Shown: positions 1 through 11,420 of the stretch, one piece after another
How the letters are laid out: the number at the start of each line of letters is the position of its first letter
Numbering within the stretch: the stretch's first letter is position 1
From: Hybos culiciformis
Taxonomy: Eukaryota; Arthropoda; Insecta; Diptera; Hybotidae
Length of the DNA stretch: 64,000 nucleotides
Assembly: GCA_964007475.1 (NCBI GenBank)
Contig: OZ023273.1
Location: 19,729,922-19,793,921 of the forward strand
Reading direction: 5' to 3'
Notes under the pieces: generated by a model
Told to the model about the DNA's origin: nothing
Seen by the model: only the letters and a program-made list of their open reading frames with translations
The model's database searches: none
Position numbers and translations under genes: made by a program

Positions 1-2214
1 TGATTAGCATTTTCTTTTTTCCAATTCTCAAATTGTTCTTCCCATTTTTTAAACTGTTCATCGAATATTTTTTCTTCAGGGCACTGTTCATCGACCAAAG
101 GTACTGCACTTTGATTATAACGAACTTCTGATTTTTGAATTCTGGGATTTTGAGTTACAGATGTTTGCTTTTGAGTTAAGTCTTCCGACACCGGAAAACT
201 AACATCATCATTTGGTGGCGGTACATCTGGAAGCGGAGGCATTGCCATCTGTTGAGATGGTGGTGGTGGTGGGGGAGGTTGATTTTGAATGTTTAACATT
301 GACGATGTAGATGATTGATATAGTGTTGCTGCTTGGGGAATAAATTGTTGAATCATCCCTGGAAGTACCATTGGTGTTCCTAATTTTGCTTGCATTTCTT
401 TTTGGTACTACAAGAAAGTGACAATTCAATTTAATAATAAATATTTAAAAAGAGAATACATTTTTTTTATTTTCGAAATTCAAACTTATAATTATGTCTT
501 TGATCGTTTTCTTTACATTCTGTATTTTAGAATTTAAAAAATAACCAGTTTACAATTTCATTTTACATTCCATCCAAACTGAATCAATAACCTAAATTCA
601 AATGAAAAAACTTTAAAATGATTTCGTAGAAAATCAGATAATATTCAGATACAATAGGCTTCTAAGTATATCTATTTTGAGTAAGAATATTTCAAATCCA
701 AAGGTTATAATAGTCCAAAGTTCAAATTATCAAAAATTTATACAACTCAAAGGATATGTTGATAAGTCGACTTATCAACTTTATGCTGGAGCTTGTTATA
801 CAACAGCTAATAAATTTCCATGTCTAAAACAATAACCGAATTTTTTCTAACCCTAGCTGTTAGTGACATATGTTCAATAAAAACTTTAATCATTGCTACT
901 TTAACTCTGATATTTACCCCGCATTAACTTGATAAAAATAGTTATCAACTTTTTTCCTACATATATACACGACTTCTTAAAAATTGTATCTTTATCAGAA
1001 ATTGTGCAATAAGTTCATAACTTGTCTTAGCAAATTTAATGATTAAGCTTATAATACTCAGTGCATTAAGTTGTTTTTCAATCGAAAGTTAGTAAGCAGC
1101 CCACTAAAATCGAATTTCAAATAGATCCCCTTTTTATTTATTTTTATAACTAAAATTCTTTAAAATGAGTTATTCTCAAAAATGTGATTTTCGACTTATC
1201 AACTTATTCCTTGGATGGATCGATATATATCCAAACCCAAATGCATCAAAATTTAACTATTTCAAACTCAATATGATCAAAATCCAAACTTCCTAAAATT
1301 ATTTTGATAAGAAGTTTGGATTTTGATTTTTTGTATTTATATTACTCTCTTAAATGTAAATATCAATTTAACCACTAGACCGGATACGATTTTTTGAGCC
1401 TTGACTACTTTCAACCGGCCAAGGATCGAAATTACTTTTATTTATGTATGCCAAAAATGTATAATATACTTTAAAAGTTTTATAAGAACACAAAAGTTTA
1501 TGTTAAAATAAATTTATTATACAAATAAATTTACAAACTATATAATTTGGATTTTTGTTGGAATTAGTTTCTCGTCTATTAGGTTTTTTAAAGATTTGGA
1601 TAAGGGTGCGAAATTTGGATTTTGGCACAGTAGGATTTTTTTTTGGATTGTAACCATATTCCTAAAATGAATTAAAAAAATACAGTATTGTTAACACATC
1701 TCTCCTTATTATTTCTTCTTTTCCTATTTTTAAGTATTTCTAGTAAGTAGATTCCTAACTACTTGGTCTTTTACATGATCCAATAAATGATCCAATAAGT
1801 AAGTATAGGTATATAGGCAAATCACAAGAAATTTGTACAAATGTTGCTTGCTATTCGGTAGATAATCTTATAGTCAAGCTTTAACTTTCAATATTTTTTT
1901 ATGAAATATGAATTCTACTAGAAAATATGAATTATATCGAAAATGATAATTTTATTTCCAAATTTATTTTTTGCCTACGACCGGTGTGAATGATTGTTAT
2001 GAGAAGTGGTTATACCAACCTGATCATAATATTTTTCATGCCATTGCTGATATTGCATTTGGTATTGTTGCCATGCTGCTAACTGTTCCGGTGTATAACC
2101 TGAAGCTTGAAGTTGAGCTTGTTGCATCTGAGCTTGCTGCATCTGAGCTTGCTGCATCTGAGCTTGCTGCATCTGAGCTTGTTGAATTTGAGCCTGGTGT
2201 AATTGCCAATCCAT
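1..2214 (-). CDS. YLPM1: YLPM1-like nuclear protein, 5' part (runs off the window start)
   Basis: Two coding exons are visible: 2020-2214 (start codon at 2214, 65 codons, phase 0, donor CAG/GTTGGT) and 1-407 (acceptor TTGTAG). The join reads EKYYDQ-YQKEMQAKLG. Exon 1 is a Gln-rich run of MQQAQ pentapeptides followed by YTPEQLAAWQQYQMQYQQW. Exon 2 has a seven-proline run and then FDEQFKKWEEQFENWKKENA, the W-x-EQF-x-W pattern I associate with YLPM1/ZAP3. Those proteins are nuclear, bind PP1 and carry a P-loop NTPase domain near the C-terminus; that domain would lie beyond position 1 and is not seen. Another open frame crosses exon 2, but only the frame given here continues exon 1. The family call rests on the N-terminal low-complexity region alone, so another Gln/Pro-rich RNA-processing protein is possible. 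Confidence 0.72.
748..1214. mobile_element. MITE in the YLPM1 intron
   Basis: The ends are inverted: GGATATGTTGATAAGTCGA on the left matches the reverse complement of TCGACTTATCAACTTATTCC on the right with few mismatches. The left end also contains a perfect 22-bp palindrome (758-779). The interior is AT-rich without coding potential. No clear target-site duplication was found, so the superfamily is open. The rest of the intron (408-2019) holds only a small hairpin at 1277-1326 (16-bp arms). Confidence 0.55.
2119..2190. repeat. 15-bp coding tandem repeat (MQQAQ)
   Basis: About four near-identical 15-bp units (TTGCTGCATCTGAGC) plus one or two degenerate ones lie in YLPM1 exon 1. Read on the minus strand they give repeated Met-Gln-Gln-Ala-Gln. 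Because 15 is divisible by three, unit-number changes keep the frame; copy number is likely polymorphic. Confidence 0.85.
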
Positions 2215-2505
2215 TTTCTCTTAAGAGTTCGTCTGCAAATAAAAGTTTGTATCGATTGTGTTTGTGAAATACAATTTTTTATTTTATTTTTTTAAATTAC
2301 AATTCCAATTCCTAAATTTAGAGTTTAAATTAAATTTCATAAAATTTATTTTATTTTAAATTTTTTTTTGGAAAAAAAATTAATTTCTCTAAAATTTTTG
2401 AAACCATCAACAAATTGACAATGTCATAAAAAACTTGTAGCGACATCTATTGCAAATATCATAAGTATATAGCGGTATCTTTTGGACCTTATAGCTTGTT
2501 CACAC

Positions 2506-3586
2506 GGGGGTTGGACATTTGTTCGCGGGACATTTGTCCGCGATTTGTTTTTGTATCGCGGACATAAAAATGACATTTGTCCGCGATTCAAAATGTCTTT
2601 TGTCCGCCGCGGACAAATGACATTTTCAAAAATGTCATTTGTCCGCGATAAAAATTAATCGCGGACAAATGACATTTTGCAAAATGACATTTGTCCGCTA
2701 AAAATATGAAAAATCAATCGCGGACAAATGACATTTTGCAAAATGACATTTGTCCGCTAAAAATTTAAAAAATCAATCGCGGACAAATGACATTTTGAAA
2801 AATGACATTTGTCCGCTAAAAATTAAAAAAAGCAATCGCGGACAAAGGACATTTTGGAAAATGACATATGTCCGCTAAAAATTTTAGGCTAAAGTGCAGA
2901 TGACGTGAACCAATCAGAATCGGCACAACGAGAGAGGGGGTGGGGGGCGTCAGCCGCAAATCCCACTGACCAACCACCAGTCCACCCTCCCGCCCGCCGC
3001 CCCCCACCCACCTCTATTTAAGGGGCAAATCGGGCAAAAAAAAAAAATTGCATATACAAAATGTATGAACAATTTGGGGGGACTCTACCCCTCTTCCCTT
3101 TTCCAAGCTTCAGACGATTCTGAGTGGTTCACGGAATCTGCAGTATCTCCAAAATTGAAAAATCAATCGCGGACAAATGACATTTTGCAAAATGACATTT
3201 GTCCGCTAAAAAAACTGAAAAATCAATCGCGGACAAATGACATTTTGCAAAATGACATTTGTCCGCTAAAAATTAAAAATTTCAATCGCGGACAAATGAC
3301 ATTTTGCAAAATGACATTTGTCCGCTAAAAATTCGAAAAATCAATCGCGGACAAATGACATTTTGCAAAATGACATTTGTCCGCTAAAGTTAAAAATTTA
3401 ATCGCGGACAAATGTCATTTTGCAAAATGTCATTTGTCCGCTAATTTTGGGACATTTGTCCGCGGCGGACAAATGTCATTTTACAAACGCGGACAAATGA
3501 CATTTTGGAAAATGACATTTCTCCGCGAAGTTTTCCATACAAATTTCATCGCGGACAAATGTCCCGCGGACAAATGTCACGGCGCC
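2506..3586. mobile_element. Palindrome-array element, copy 1
   Basis: A tandem series of near-palindromic units, each GCGGACAAATGACATTTT-GC-AAAATGACATTTGTCCGC, separated by short A-rich spacers (period about 60-65 bp), is bounded by inverted termini: GGGGGTTGGACATTTG on the left and CAAATGTCACGGCGCC on the right. The same boundaries occur at 14982-15658 and 48819-50124, where 9-bp target duplications are present. Here the flanks do not match. A nested GC-rich element occupies 2887-3150. No transposase is encoded. Short open frames repeating CHFAKCHLSA-like or LQNDICPL-like peptides are translations of the palindromes. Confidence 0.8.
2887..3150. mobile_element. Nested GC-rich foldback element, one arm partly deleted
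   Basis: It begins GGCTAAAGTGCAGATGACG and ends CTGCAGTATCTCC, with inner inverted segments around CAGAATCG/CGATTCTGAG. It corresponds to the element at 49198-49509, but the left half of the GC-rich palindrome core is missing here, leaving essentially a single arm. It sits at the same place in the palindrome array as its counterpart in copy 3. Confidence 0.7.
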
Positions 3587-3988
3587 TAAAAAAATTAAAA
3601 CAGAAACACGTTCTTCAACATGTTTCTACAAAAACATGTTAATTTTCAGGGATGAATGAGTAATTTTTGGATAATATTTTGTTAGGCAATATTCAGTATG
3701 CATTAATTTTTACTTGGTAGGTCATTTTTGACTTTGAAATTTTATAAAGGTGTAGATACACTCATGATAAATGACGCGCGAGTTCTTAACCTTGACACAA
3801 CTTCATATATTTTAACTTTTTTGGGCGCGTCAGTTACTTTGAGCTTATCTCCGGTATTATTTGAAATTTTTTATCTGACAGAGCTAAACATGTTAACATA
3901 CGAAAAACATCGTCTGAACGGTCGATTTTCCAAAGATGTTTAACTCCTTTCGAACATGTTAAATTAGCGAAGTGTGAACAAGGCATTA

Positions 3989-4473
3989 TGCCTTGTTCAC
4001 ACTTCGCTAATTTAACATGTTCGAAAGGAGTTAAACATCTTTGGAAAATCGACCGTTCAAACGATGTTTTTCATATGTTAACATGTTTAGCTCTGTCAGA
4101 TAAACAATTTCAAATAATACCGGAGATAAGCTCAAAGGAACTGACGCGCCCAAAAAAGTTAAAATATATGAAGTTGTGTCAAGGTTAAGAACTCGCGCGT
4201 CATTTATCTTGAGTGTATCTCCACCTGCCTTTATAAAATTTCAAAGTCAAAAATGACATACCAAGTAAAAATTAATGCATACTGAATATTGCCTAACAAA
4301 ATATTATTCAAAAATTACTCATTCATCCCTGAAAATTAACATGTTTTTGTAGAAACATGTTGAAGAACGTGTTTCTGTTTTAATTTTTTTACTATGAAAA
4401 AACACCATAAAAAACACCAACGGAACATGTTCGTTGTCCGAACATGTTAAATTAGCTAAGTGTAAACAAGCTA
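3989..4473. mobile_element. Harbinger-like MITE copy A' (intact, opposite orientation)
   Basis: This 485-bp element has long inverted termini (TGCCTTGTTCACACTT on the left, AAGTGTAAACAAGCTA on the right), continuing into a shared GCTAATTTAACATGTTCG motif. TTA flanks it at 3986-3988 and 4474-4476. It is head to head with copy A, so 3587-4390 forms one large foldback with arms near 395 bp. It encodes nothing recognisable. Confidence 0.75.
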
Positions 4474-4567
4474 TTACATAAGCGGTTTATCAGGAAAAAA
4501 AATTAAAAATTTAAAGCAGAAAATATACATTTAAATTTAACCATATTTTATCCCATGGATTTTTTAG

Positions 4568-4903
4568 CTAATAACTTGTTGGATGTCGAACATGTTCCGT
4601 TGGTGTTTTTGATATTTATTTCTTTATAGTAAAAAAATGAAAACAAAAACATGTTCTTGAACATGTTTCTACAAAAGCATGTTATTTTTCAGGGATAGGT
4701 GAATAATTTTTGTATAATACTTTGTTAGGCAATATTCAGTAGGCGTTAACAGAGCTGAATATGTTAACATGAGATATGTATGAAGATTAACATCGTGGAA
4801 CGGTGGATTTTCCAAAGATGTTAAATTAACAAAGTGTAAACAAGATATAATAGCTTGTTTACACTTAGCTAATTTAACATGTTCGGACGCCGAACATGTT
4901 CCG
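4568..4903. mobile_element. Harbinger-like MITE copies A'' (deleted) and A''' (fragment)
   Basis: 4568-4847 is a shortened copy in the orientation of A, ending GTGTAAACAAGATA. After a TAA (4848-4850), another terminus TAGCTTGTTTACACTTAG begins at 4851, and the homology stops near 4903. With A and A' this makes four abutting copies of one family. Confidence 0.6.
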
Positions 4904-5776
4904 TTTGCAATTATGAATTAAGACAGTTGAAAATATTCAAAAACCCACTAAGTAGAAACAATTTATGTCACTACAAATTACGAAGTATATGTCGCAGAGA
5001 AGAACCCTTCACATTTTAATTGTAGTTGTCGAGGGAAGCATTGCTTCCCTTGCTTCTATTATAAACGCTTAGTTGAATACGTTCTTTCAATTAAGAAAGT
5101 AATTTCTGCCGATCCACACTTTGCAAGGATCATGATTACGATTTGATTTTCATGCTATCATACAATTACATACCGCCACTTACGTTGGTTTATCTACAGT
5201 AACTGTAGTCTCCGTATCTCATTCTATCCAAATCCAGTTTTTCAAGTAATTTCATTAATTTTTTGGAGTATAGCATAACAGAGATTCATCGAACATTAAA
5301 CTGTTGATTCTATTTTTACCTTAATACAGACGGGGAAATTAGAAAAAATTTCTTTTTGTGAATTTAAACTAATGTGAAATCTCTTGAAAAATTTTTAAAT
5401 TCTGTGGAACTTAAAAAATATTTTTTTCACAAATTTTATTGAATTATTAAGCTAGATAAATTGTTTTTAGTCGAAACTAATACTGATACTTATGAAATCG
5501 CAGTTTACAAACGAATTTAAAAACTTTAAATATTTAAAAAAGAAGAGATTAACAAAATTATCAATGATTTTTTTTGCTTTCAAGATATTCAAAATTTAGA
5601 GACAATTCTGACATTTATGTCATTTTATTTCGGAAATCAGGATCTTAAAGAAATATCTTCAAAAATAGTCACTTTATTCATAATCTAAAAAAAAACAATT
5701 TACTCTGAGTAAAGAATAAATGTTTTAAAATGTACAATTACTTAGTTATGTATAAGTACTATTATTTAAAAAATGG
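4904..5776. other. Intergenic AT-rich stretch
   Basis: No gene recognised. The only structure I see is a short palindrome GGGAAGCATTGCTTCCC near 5033. A TTTATT at 5673-5678 is a candidate poly(A) signal (AATAAA on the minus strand) for the Mtr3 gene. Confidence 0.5.
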
Positions 5777-6630
5777 TTAAATATTGCTTTTCAAATCATC
5801 AACGAGAACGTACTTTAATATTTGTAAGTTGTTACTTTCTTCAGTTTCATTTGTTAAATAACTTTTAAATTGTTCAAAATCCATGTAACCTTCTTGAACA
5901 CATTCTGAAATTTGATGATTTGGTCCACTACTTGAAAATAATGTTATTTTATTTTGTAACATTTCTAATTTTTCACCAACGTTAAAACATGTTGAAGCAT
6001 ATAAATCGTAAACAGGTATGCCTCCTAAAATTACAAAAAAAATTAAATTAATAAGTGGATAGAGGTACCTTCCTACAAGCTTTGCATTGAAAATTTAAAA
6101 TAATCAAAATCAAATATTAAACCCAAAACCAGTTTACCTTCTATTAAAGCTGCTGTTGCACAATTCAGCGCAGCACTTAATAAATCGTTACCATCTTCTA
6201 AAACCAAAATAAATATACCAATTTTAAAATTTATGAATTCATTTCGACAAATAATTGGTTCTATGGCTTTTTTAACAATAAGTGCTAATGATTTTTGTGA
6301 TTTTGAATTTTGCTGAGAAGTCTTTCGATTTGAAAATGGTGCAAAAACAAATTCGCATTCTATTACAGAGGTATTATTCTCTGCTAGTTTACTTGGCTCA
6401 TATGGTGGAAGGATAGCACATAAAATTTTTGTTTCATTACTTTCAAAATAAGCAGATCCTTTAGCTTCAGCAATCATACCGGTAGATAAAAATGTATCAA
6501 TTATTCCATGTTTACCACTTTTGTTATTCGTCTCACTGAAACTATTTATTTCATTTTTTTTTATAAATTGAAAATATGAAAACGAATTTTCTGGGCTATA
6601 AAATTTTCCTTTATTCGAATTTAAAGACAT
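5777..6630 (-). CDS. Mtr3: Exosome complex component MTR3 (EXOSC6), RNase PH-like
   Basis: Exon 1 is 6138-6630 and exon 2 is 5777-6024, joined in phase 1 (donor GAAG/GTAAAC, acceptor TTTTAG), giving about 246 residues. Motifs: GMIAEAKGSAYFESNETKIL near residues 51-70, the RNase PH-fold strand that in MTR3 reads AKGSAYLE-x-TK-x-LCA; a second strand IECEFVFAPF; EDGNDLLSAALNCATAALIEG; then GGIPVYDLYAS. MTR3 is one of the six catalytically inactive RNase PH-like subunits of the nuclear and cytoplasmic exosome ring. Compared with human EXOSC6 (272 aa), the segment after VYDLYAS is short and lacks the LDPT-x-EE stretch. Either the second subdomain is reduced or a short exon was missed. RRP45-type subunits are less similar. 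Confidence 0.84.
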
Positions 6631-7176
6631 TTTTGTTGCGCTATTTATTTCTTAAAACTGTTTTTAGTACATTTATATTTTGAAGAAACAGCAGACAATT
6701 ATTTATACTGGAAATAGTGGAAATATACTTATCTCAAAGTTTCTGACGCCTGTCAAATTGTCAAATCGGTTAAAATTGGCATAAAATTGGTTTTAATTTT
6801 TTTCAGTCAGCGGCTAATATATAGAGTATTTTATTCAGTGGTGTTCAATTCAATTTTGTATATTTTATAAAATTAATATTGTGGTGTTCAATTCAATAAA
6901 AATATAACGAAATATACAAAAAAAAATAGTCTCTATCATATTGGTGGTGAATAATTTATAAAATTTCGACGTCTTTGTATTGCCAGTACAGAAAGGGTAT
7001 TATGCATTGTACACCTATTTCATAAAGTAAAGTATCTGCCATAGAAAATATATTTCGTCCCGCCAAAAAATCGATGTTTTTTTTTACTCAAAATCTATCA
7101 TTGTGTTGAATAAAAATGATCAGGGATGAGATCGTTGCTTTTTTAAAAGTTACGAAATAAAACAAGACTTTTAATT
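6631..7176. other. Intergenic, short direct repeat
   Basis: The Mtr3 5' flank. GGTGTTCAATTCAAT occurs twice, near 6840 and 6883, about 43 bp apart. Nothing else is recognised. Confidence 0.4.
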
Positions 7177-7491
7177 TTATAAACTCATCACAGACAACAT
7201 TTTATTTCTATTTTTTCTAATTTTTACATTTTTATTAAAAAAATTTAAAATGAAATATATGCGCACACGTATGAAAAAATGAATTAAATAAATTTTATTG
7301 AAATTTTCACAACATTTGAAATTACATTCAACGTTTGTAAGAAGGGAAGCTAATTTACTTACTAAATTATTTTCTGTTACATGTAAATCGAAATTTTCAG
7401 AAAACTTATCCTGTAATATTTTAATATAATTAAGAAAGTTTTTAGGAGGAACTGTTAATTTACATTTTTCAAACTGTTTAAAATTCATCAA
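7177..7491 (-). pseudogene. Possible DNA-transposase C-terminal remnant
   Basis: A 104-codon frame with no clean gene structure around it. Its layout (LTVPPKNFLNYIKILQDKF, then NNLVSKLASLL, two Cys, and YLIHFFIRVRIYFILNFFN followed by a basic tail RKNRNKMLSV) resembles the C-terminal end of P-element/THAP9-type transposases, where a hydrophobic F-x-R-x-R-x-Y helix and a Lys-rich tail close the protein. I see no catalytic region upstream (7492-8139 has no matching frame), so it would be a truncated relic. The family assignment is by pattern only and could be wrong. Confidence 0.3.
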
Positions 7492-8139
7492 ATTGAGAAC
7501 TAAAAAATTGGTTAAAGTTAATATTAATTATTATTTTAATTTCTCACATTTAAATCACTAGCGGTGGAAATTCAAATTAGCTTTAAGCTTTAAAAAAATT
7601 CTCACATCCCTAAAATCGAAAAATTAAAGCAAAATAAAAATCATATGATTTTTATTTATTAGTATTGAGTATTTAAGGGAAACTATGACGCGCTTAAGGC
7701 CAAATAAATGTAAACAATGCATTTATTTTATAAAAGAACCAGGTGACTATGATAATTTTTTGTCTTTACAAAAAGATAAAAAAATTGTAAAATATAAGTA
7801 ATTTAACAGTTTTCGAAATTTTTAAAAATAAGAAAACAGTTTTAAGTCTAAATTAAACGAAATCAACTCACTTTGTTGTAAAAAAAGTGCTTAATTTTCG
7901 ATTTTAAAAAAACCTGCGAAAAAAACGTAAGTAAAAGAAATCAGAAAGGCACCTTGTAAGAGGGAGGTGAATTTTTTTTTTTTTTTTGCATAAAAATTTT
8001 CGATGTTCCTTGTTACTCTACTATAGAAATATGTTTACTCTGGTATTATGTAAATAAAAAACATACGAAATGGAATTTTACAAGATATTTAATAAGTTTA
8101 ATATTTGGCTGAAATTTAAACTTTAGGTAAATACATATC

Positions 8140-8458
8140 CAAAAAGCATGTATGTTAAGAGAAATCAATCCCATACAAAAAAAAGAATTAAATTAGTGAA
8201 ACAAAAAATCCATATCACAACCCCATGAGCTTTTTTTTTTTTTTTGAGAATTCCACTCTCACAAAAGCTTTTAAAACTTTCAAAATTGTATAGAACTGTA
8301 ACTGTTGTTATTTTTGAACGTTTAAAAGCATTTGTGAGAGTGGAATTCTCAAAAAAAAAAAAAAAAACTCATGGGGTTGTGATATGGATTTTTTGTTTCA
8401 CTATTTTAATTCTTTTTTTTTGTATGGGACTGATTCCTCTTTATATACATGCTTTTTG
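8140..8458. mobile_element. 319-bp foldback MITE
   Basis: The arms (8140-8272 and about 8325-8458) are nearly perfect inverse copies, including CAAAAAGCATGTA at the tips and CACAACCCCATGAGC before a poly-T/poly-A run. ACATATC flanks it at 8133-8139 and 8459-8465, consistent with a 7-8 bp target duplication. The open frame across the right arm is not a gene. Confidence 0.75.
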
Positions 8459-8763
8459 ACATATCTAATATACTGATACTGATATATTTATAAACTCAAT
8501 TAAAATGTACGCAACTGTATGGTGTAAACAAAAAATATAATGCTGGCATGTGGCATGTCCTACAATTTTGTCGACTAGACAGCGTCAGCTATTATCGTTC
8601 ATCAACTTCCATTTTTCTGTTCACATGTTTTTCTGCCATTCATTTTTTATTTTGATTGAATGTGGTTATTTTTATTTTTAATTTCAGAATTAATTTTTTA
8701 TTGAGAATTGAAATTAAAAAAAAAATTTAAAAGTAATTTTTGAAATTTTTAATTAAATAAAAA

Positions 8764-11420
8764 ATGACTACAAATATCGAAATAATTGAAAATAATTTTA
8801 AATTGCTTGTCCAAAAAATTTTTAATAATTGGTCAGCACTTCGGTTGTGTGTTGAACATGGTATGGGTGGCAGAAATGGACACCAGGTAAATTTATTTTC
8901 TACGCACTTATTAACAACCAAATTTAGAAAAATTCTGTTAAATTATTAAAAATGGGACGTTGGAACTAAGCTAAGATTACCACGGATTTTAAATTTTCTG
9001 TAAATTCGAAGATTCACTTAAAAATTGGGTGCCTACCCAAAATAAGTTAGATAGTTACACCTACCTATAATGAAACAATTTTTCTTATTCGAATTTTTTG
9101 TTCCTTGTTTACGTGTTTACCTAATTGCGATTTTTCATAATACGATATGATGAAAAGTTGAATAAATTGTGTTCCAGATACCTCTACTTATTACTTATAA
9201 AAGTAGATGCTTAGATTACATATATCATTCAATGTGTCACTTATCTACATTGAAAGACAATTATAAGATCCTGGACAATTAATAAATAATTTTTTATCGG
9301 TAATTAATTACTTTTAACCTTATTTTTGAATCATTTATATTTACTTGAATTAAAATACCTAACTACCTTCAATGCTGTCGCTGAATTCCAAAGTTGCTAG
9401 AATTCTTTAGATTATACAGTTGTGTTATTTTTCTCTTATGTATGAAATATTTTCTCTTAAATTCGTTGGAGTTTCTTTCTTCATTTTTAAAATCAATGAT
9501 ATACTTATAGTTACTCTAACTTAAGTTATAATTTTGCACACCATCATATTAATGAATATGTCTATTACTATGAATGTTTTGTTTTTGGAGTTTGATTACT
9601 ATAGGTTTAATTATGTACTACAATATTTAAGAGCAATTGTGGTTAAAATCATGCATTCAATAATTTGGTTACTTCAATAATTTGGTCCTTTGGAAATAAA
9701 AAACCTGTTTTTTTCGTCTTGGACCTAAATTCTATGTGGATGTGATAATCTACGTGATTCAATTTTAATTTATTGTCTAAATGAATTATGTATATATTTG
9801 ATATTGTGGAGTGCATTTAAAAATGTATCGTCTAGTACCTCTGGTAAACTATTAACGAGTGAATATTGTCATATATTAAAAATATTAAAATTAATTTATT
9901 TTGCTTTATGAATTAATTTATAATATAAGTACTATAATATAAAGATTAAAATAAATATAATGCATCCAGAATAGATTCTTAAGGCTCACCTATTTAAGCT
10001 CTAGAAATTCTAATGAGAAGCTAATAATTTTTGTACATTGAGTTCTTAATTAATATGATTTAAATAAAATAGGTATTCTAACTTTTTGTCTTCCTTTTCT
10101 TACCTAGAGAATTTTTGTAAAAAAAAGTTCTGTGTCTATGTAGCCTCAAGTAATAAATTTCACACTTAATATGTCTTTTTATTCAAGAATAAATAAATGT
10201 CTAGATGGAGAATAACATTATTGTAGGTATACACATCCAACTGGATGAAAATAACATTTTTGCTCTCCAGCATCAAATTTTTGCTCCAAATTTTCAAACA
10301 TTTCTGAAAAGTTTTATTTGTTGTCATTACAATATTTTATGGGTTCCTCCTACAATGATACAAGCTCACATCTTTTAGGTATTTAACCTAAATTATTATT
10401 GATTTTACTTGAAACAATTTTTTTATTTCAGACTGCTATAGAAATAATGAATTATATTTACGAATATTGTATTCAAAATGAAAATATTACAAAAGGTGAA
10501 TTGAAAGATATTTTAGATGAAATAATGGATCAAGAATTTAACACCATATGTGAGGATAATTCGACTGCAGGTAAAATAAAAAATTTTTTTTTGGGAATTT
10601 TGGTTTGTCTCATTATTACTATATGAAATTCAATGCTTTTAAGAAGATACATATTTAATTTTTCGATCAAAATCTTTTTTTTTTTCTCTTATTTTATTAT
10701 CGAAACTCATAAATTGCCTTAATAATAATTCATAAAAATTTGAATTGTTATATATTTTTAGAATTCGTATTCTAATTATTACACCTCAATTCGTATACCA
10801 TTAAGCTTTTGTATCAGTGATTTTTTTCCAATTAGCAGTTACTGGTGAGAGTAGTCTTAACGATTTTTTGTTATTTTTTTTTTGTATCAAACCGTTGATG
10901 AGTATATTTACTCTTCGAGATAAAATTTTAACAAAAATCACGTTAAATTTTTAAAATTCATATACCTAACTACAAAAAAAAACCATACTCTTATTTTAAA
11001 TATTAATAGTTACGTACTGCTAGATCACTTACTGTTAAAAGCAAGAATATACTAATAATGAAGTTTTCATTGCAGAAAATCTATTACTTTTTGTTAAATA
11101 GACGTTTTTTTTTTTTAGAAATTTCAGCACTTATATTAAAATATATACAATTAGTTAAATTAAACAACAATACAGAACTTTTAGTTCAATTAGCAAATAT
11201 GAAATGTGAGAAAGAATGGTTAAATTCAGTTACAAATATTAATATTGTTATCGACGATGAAAGCGATGAAGATGAAGAGTCTGAATCTACTGATTCTGAA
11301 ATGGAAGTAGATGACATAACAGAATCCAAAACACAAAATTTGGTTAATTCAAAAAGTAGATATATCGAAGAAGAAGATGGATGGACCACCATCAGAAGTA
11401 GAAGAGATAATTTAAAATAA
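8764..11420 (+). CDS. TSR2: Pre-rRNA-processing protein TSR2
   Basis: Exons 8764-8886, 10432-10570 and 11119-11420 join in phase to about 187 residues. Exon 1 has the family signature NWSALRLCVEHGMGG (residues 22-36). Exon 2 carries ELKDILDEIMDQEFNTICEDNS, matching the conserved E-x-x-L-x-EIMD-EFNT block. Exon 3 contains an acidic stretch DDESDEDEESEST and ends EEEDGWTTIRSRR, the usual acidic-then-EDGW tail. TSR2 is a chaperone that delivers Rps26 (eS26) to pre-40S particles. A second in-frame acceptor 8 bp downstream (ATTTCAG) could shorten exon 3. A candidate poly(A) signal is at 11540-11545. Intron 1 (8887-10431) and intron 2 hold nothing recognisable. TSR2 ends about 395 bp from the convergent COMMD2. 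Confidence 0.93.

Larger units (their letters stand above)
2492..3985. mobile_element. Harbinger-like MITE copy A, interrupted by another element
   Basis: The left end TAGCTTGTTCACAC (2492-2505) and right end GTGTGAACAAGGCA (to 3985) are inverted repeats, flanked by TTA at 2489-2491 and 3986-3988. A 3-bp TWA duplication is typical of the PIF/Harbinger superfamily. The body from about 3587 matches the neighbouring copy (3989-4473) in inverse orientation over roughly 390 bp. Between 2506 and 3586 the element is replaced by a palindrome-array element. About 70-85 bp present in the partner copy, between its terminus and the TAAAAAAATTAAAACAG segment, are missing here. ORFs read across this region are by-products of the repeat. 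Confidence 0.7.

Noticed and set aside
208..429. 73-codon minus-strand frame over YLPM1 exon 2
   Set aside because: It lies in a different frame and crosses the splice acceptor; the frame continuous with exon 1 encodes the proline run and the FDEQFKKWEEQF block.
3065..3589. Open frames of repeated LQNDICPLK and ADKCHFAKCHLSA-type peptides (also at 15389-15703, 48699-48979, 49514-50130)
   Set aside because: They are translations of the palindromic array on both strands, with no start context, introns or conservation pattern of a gene.
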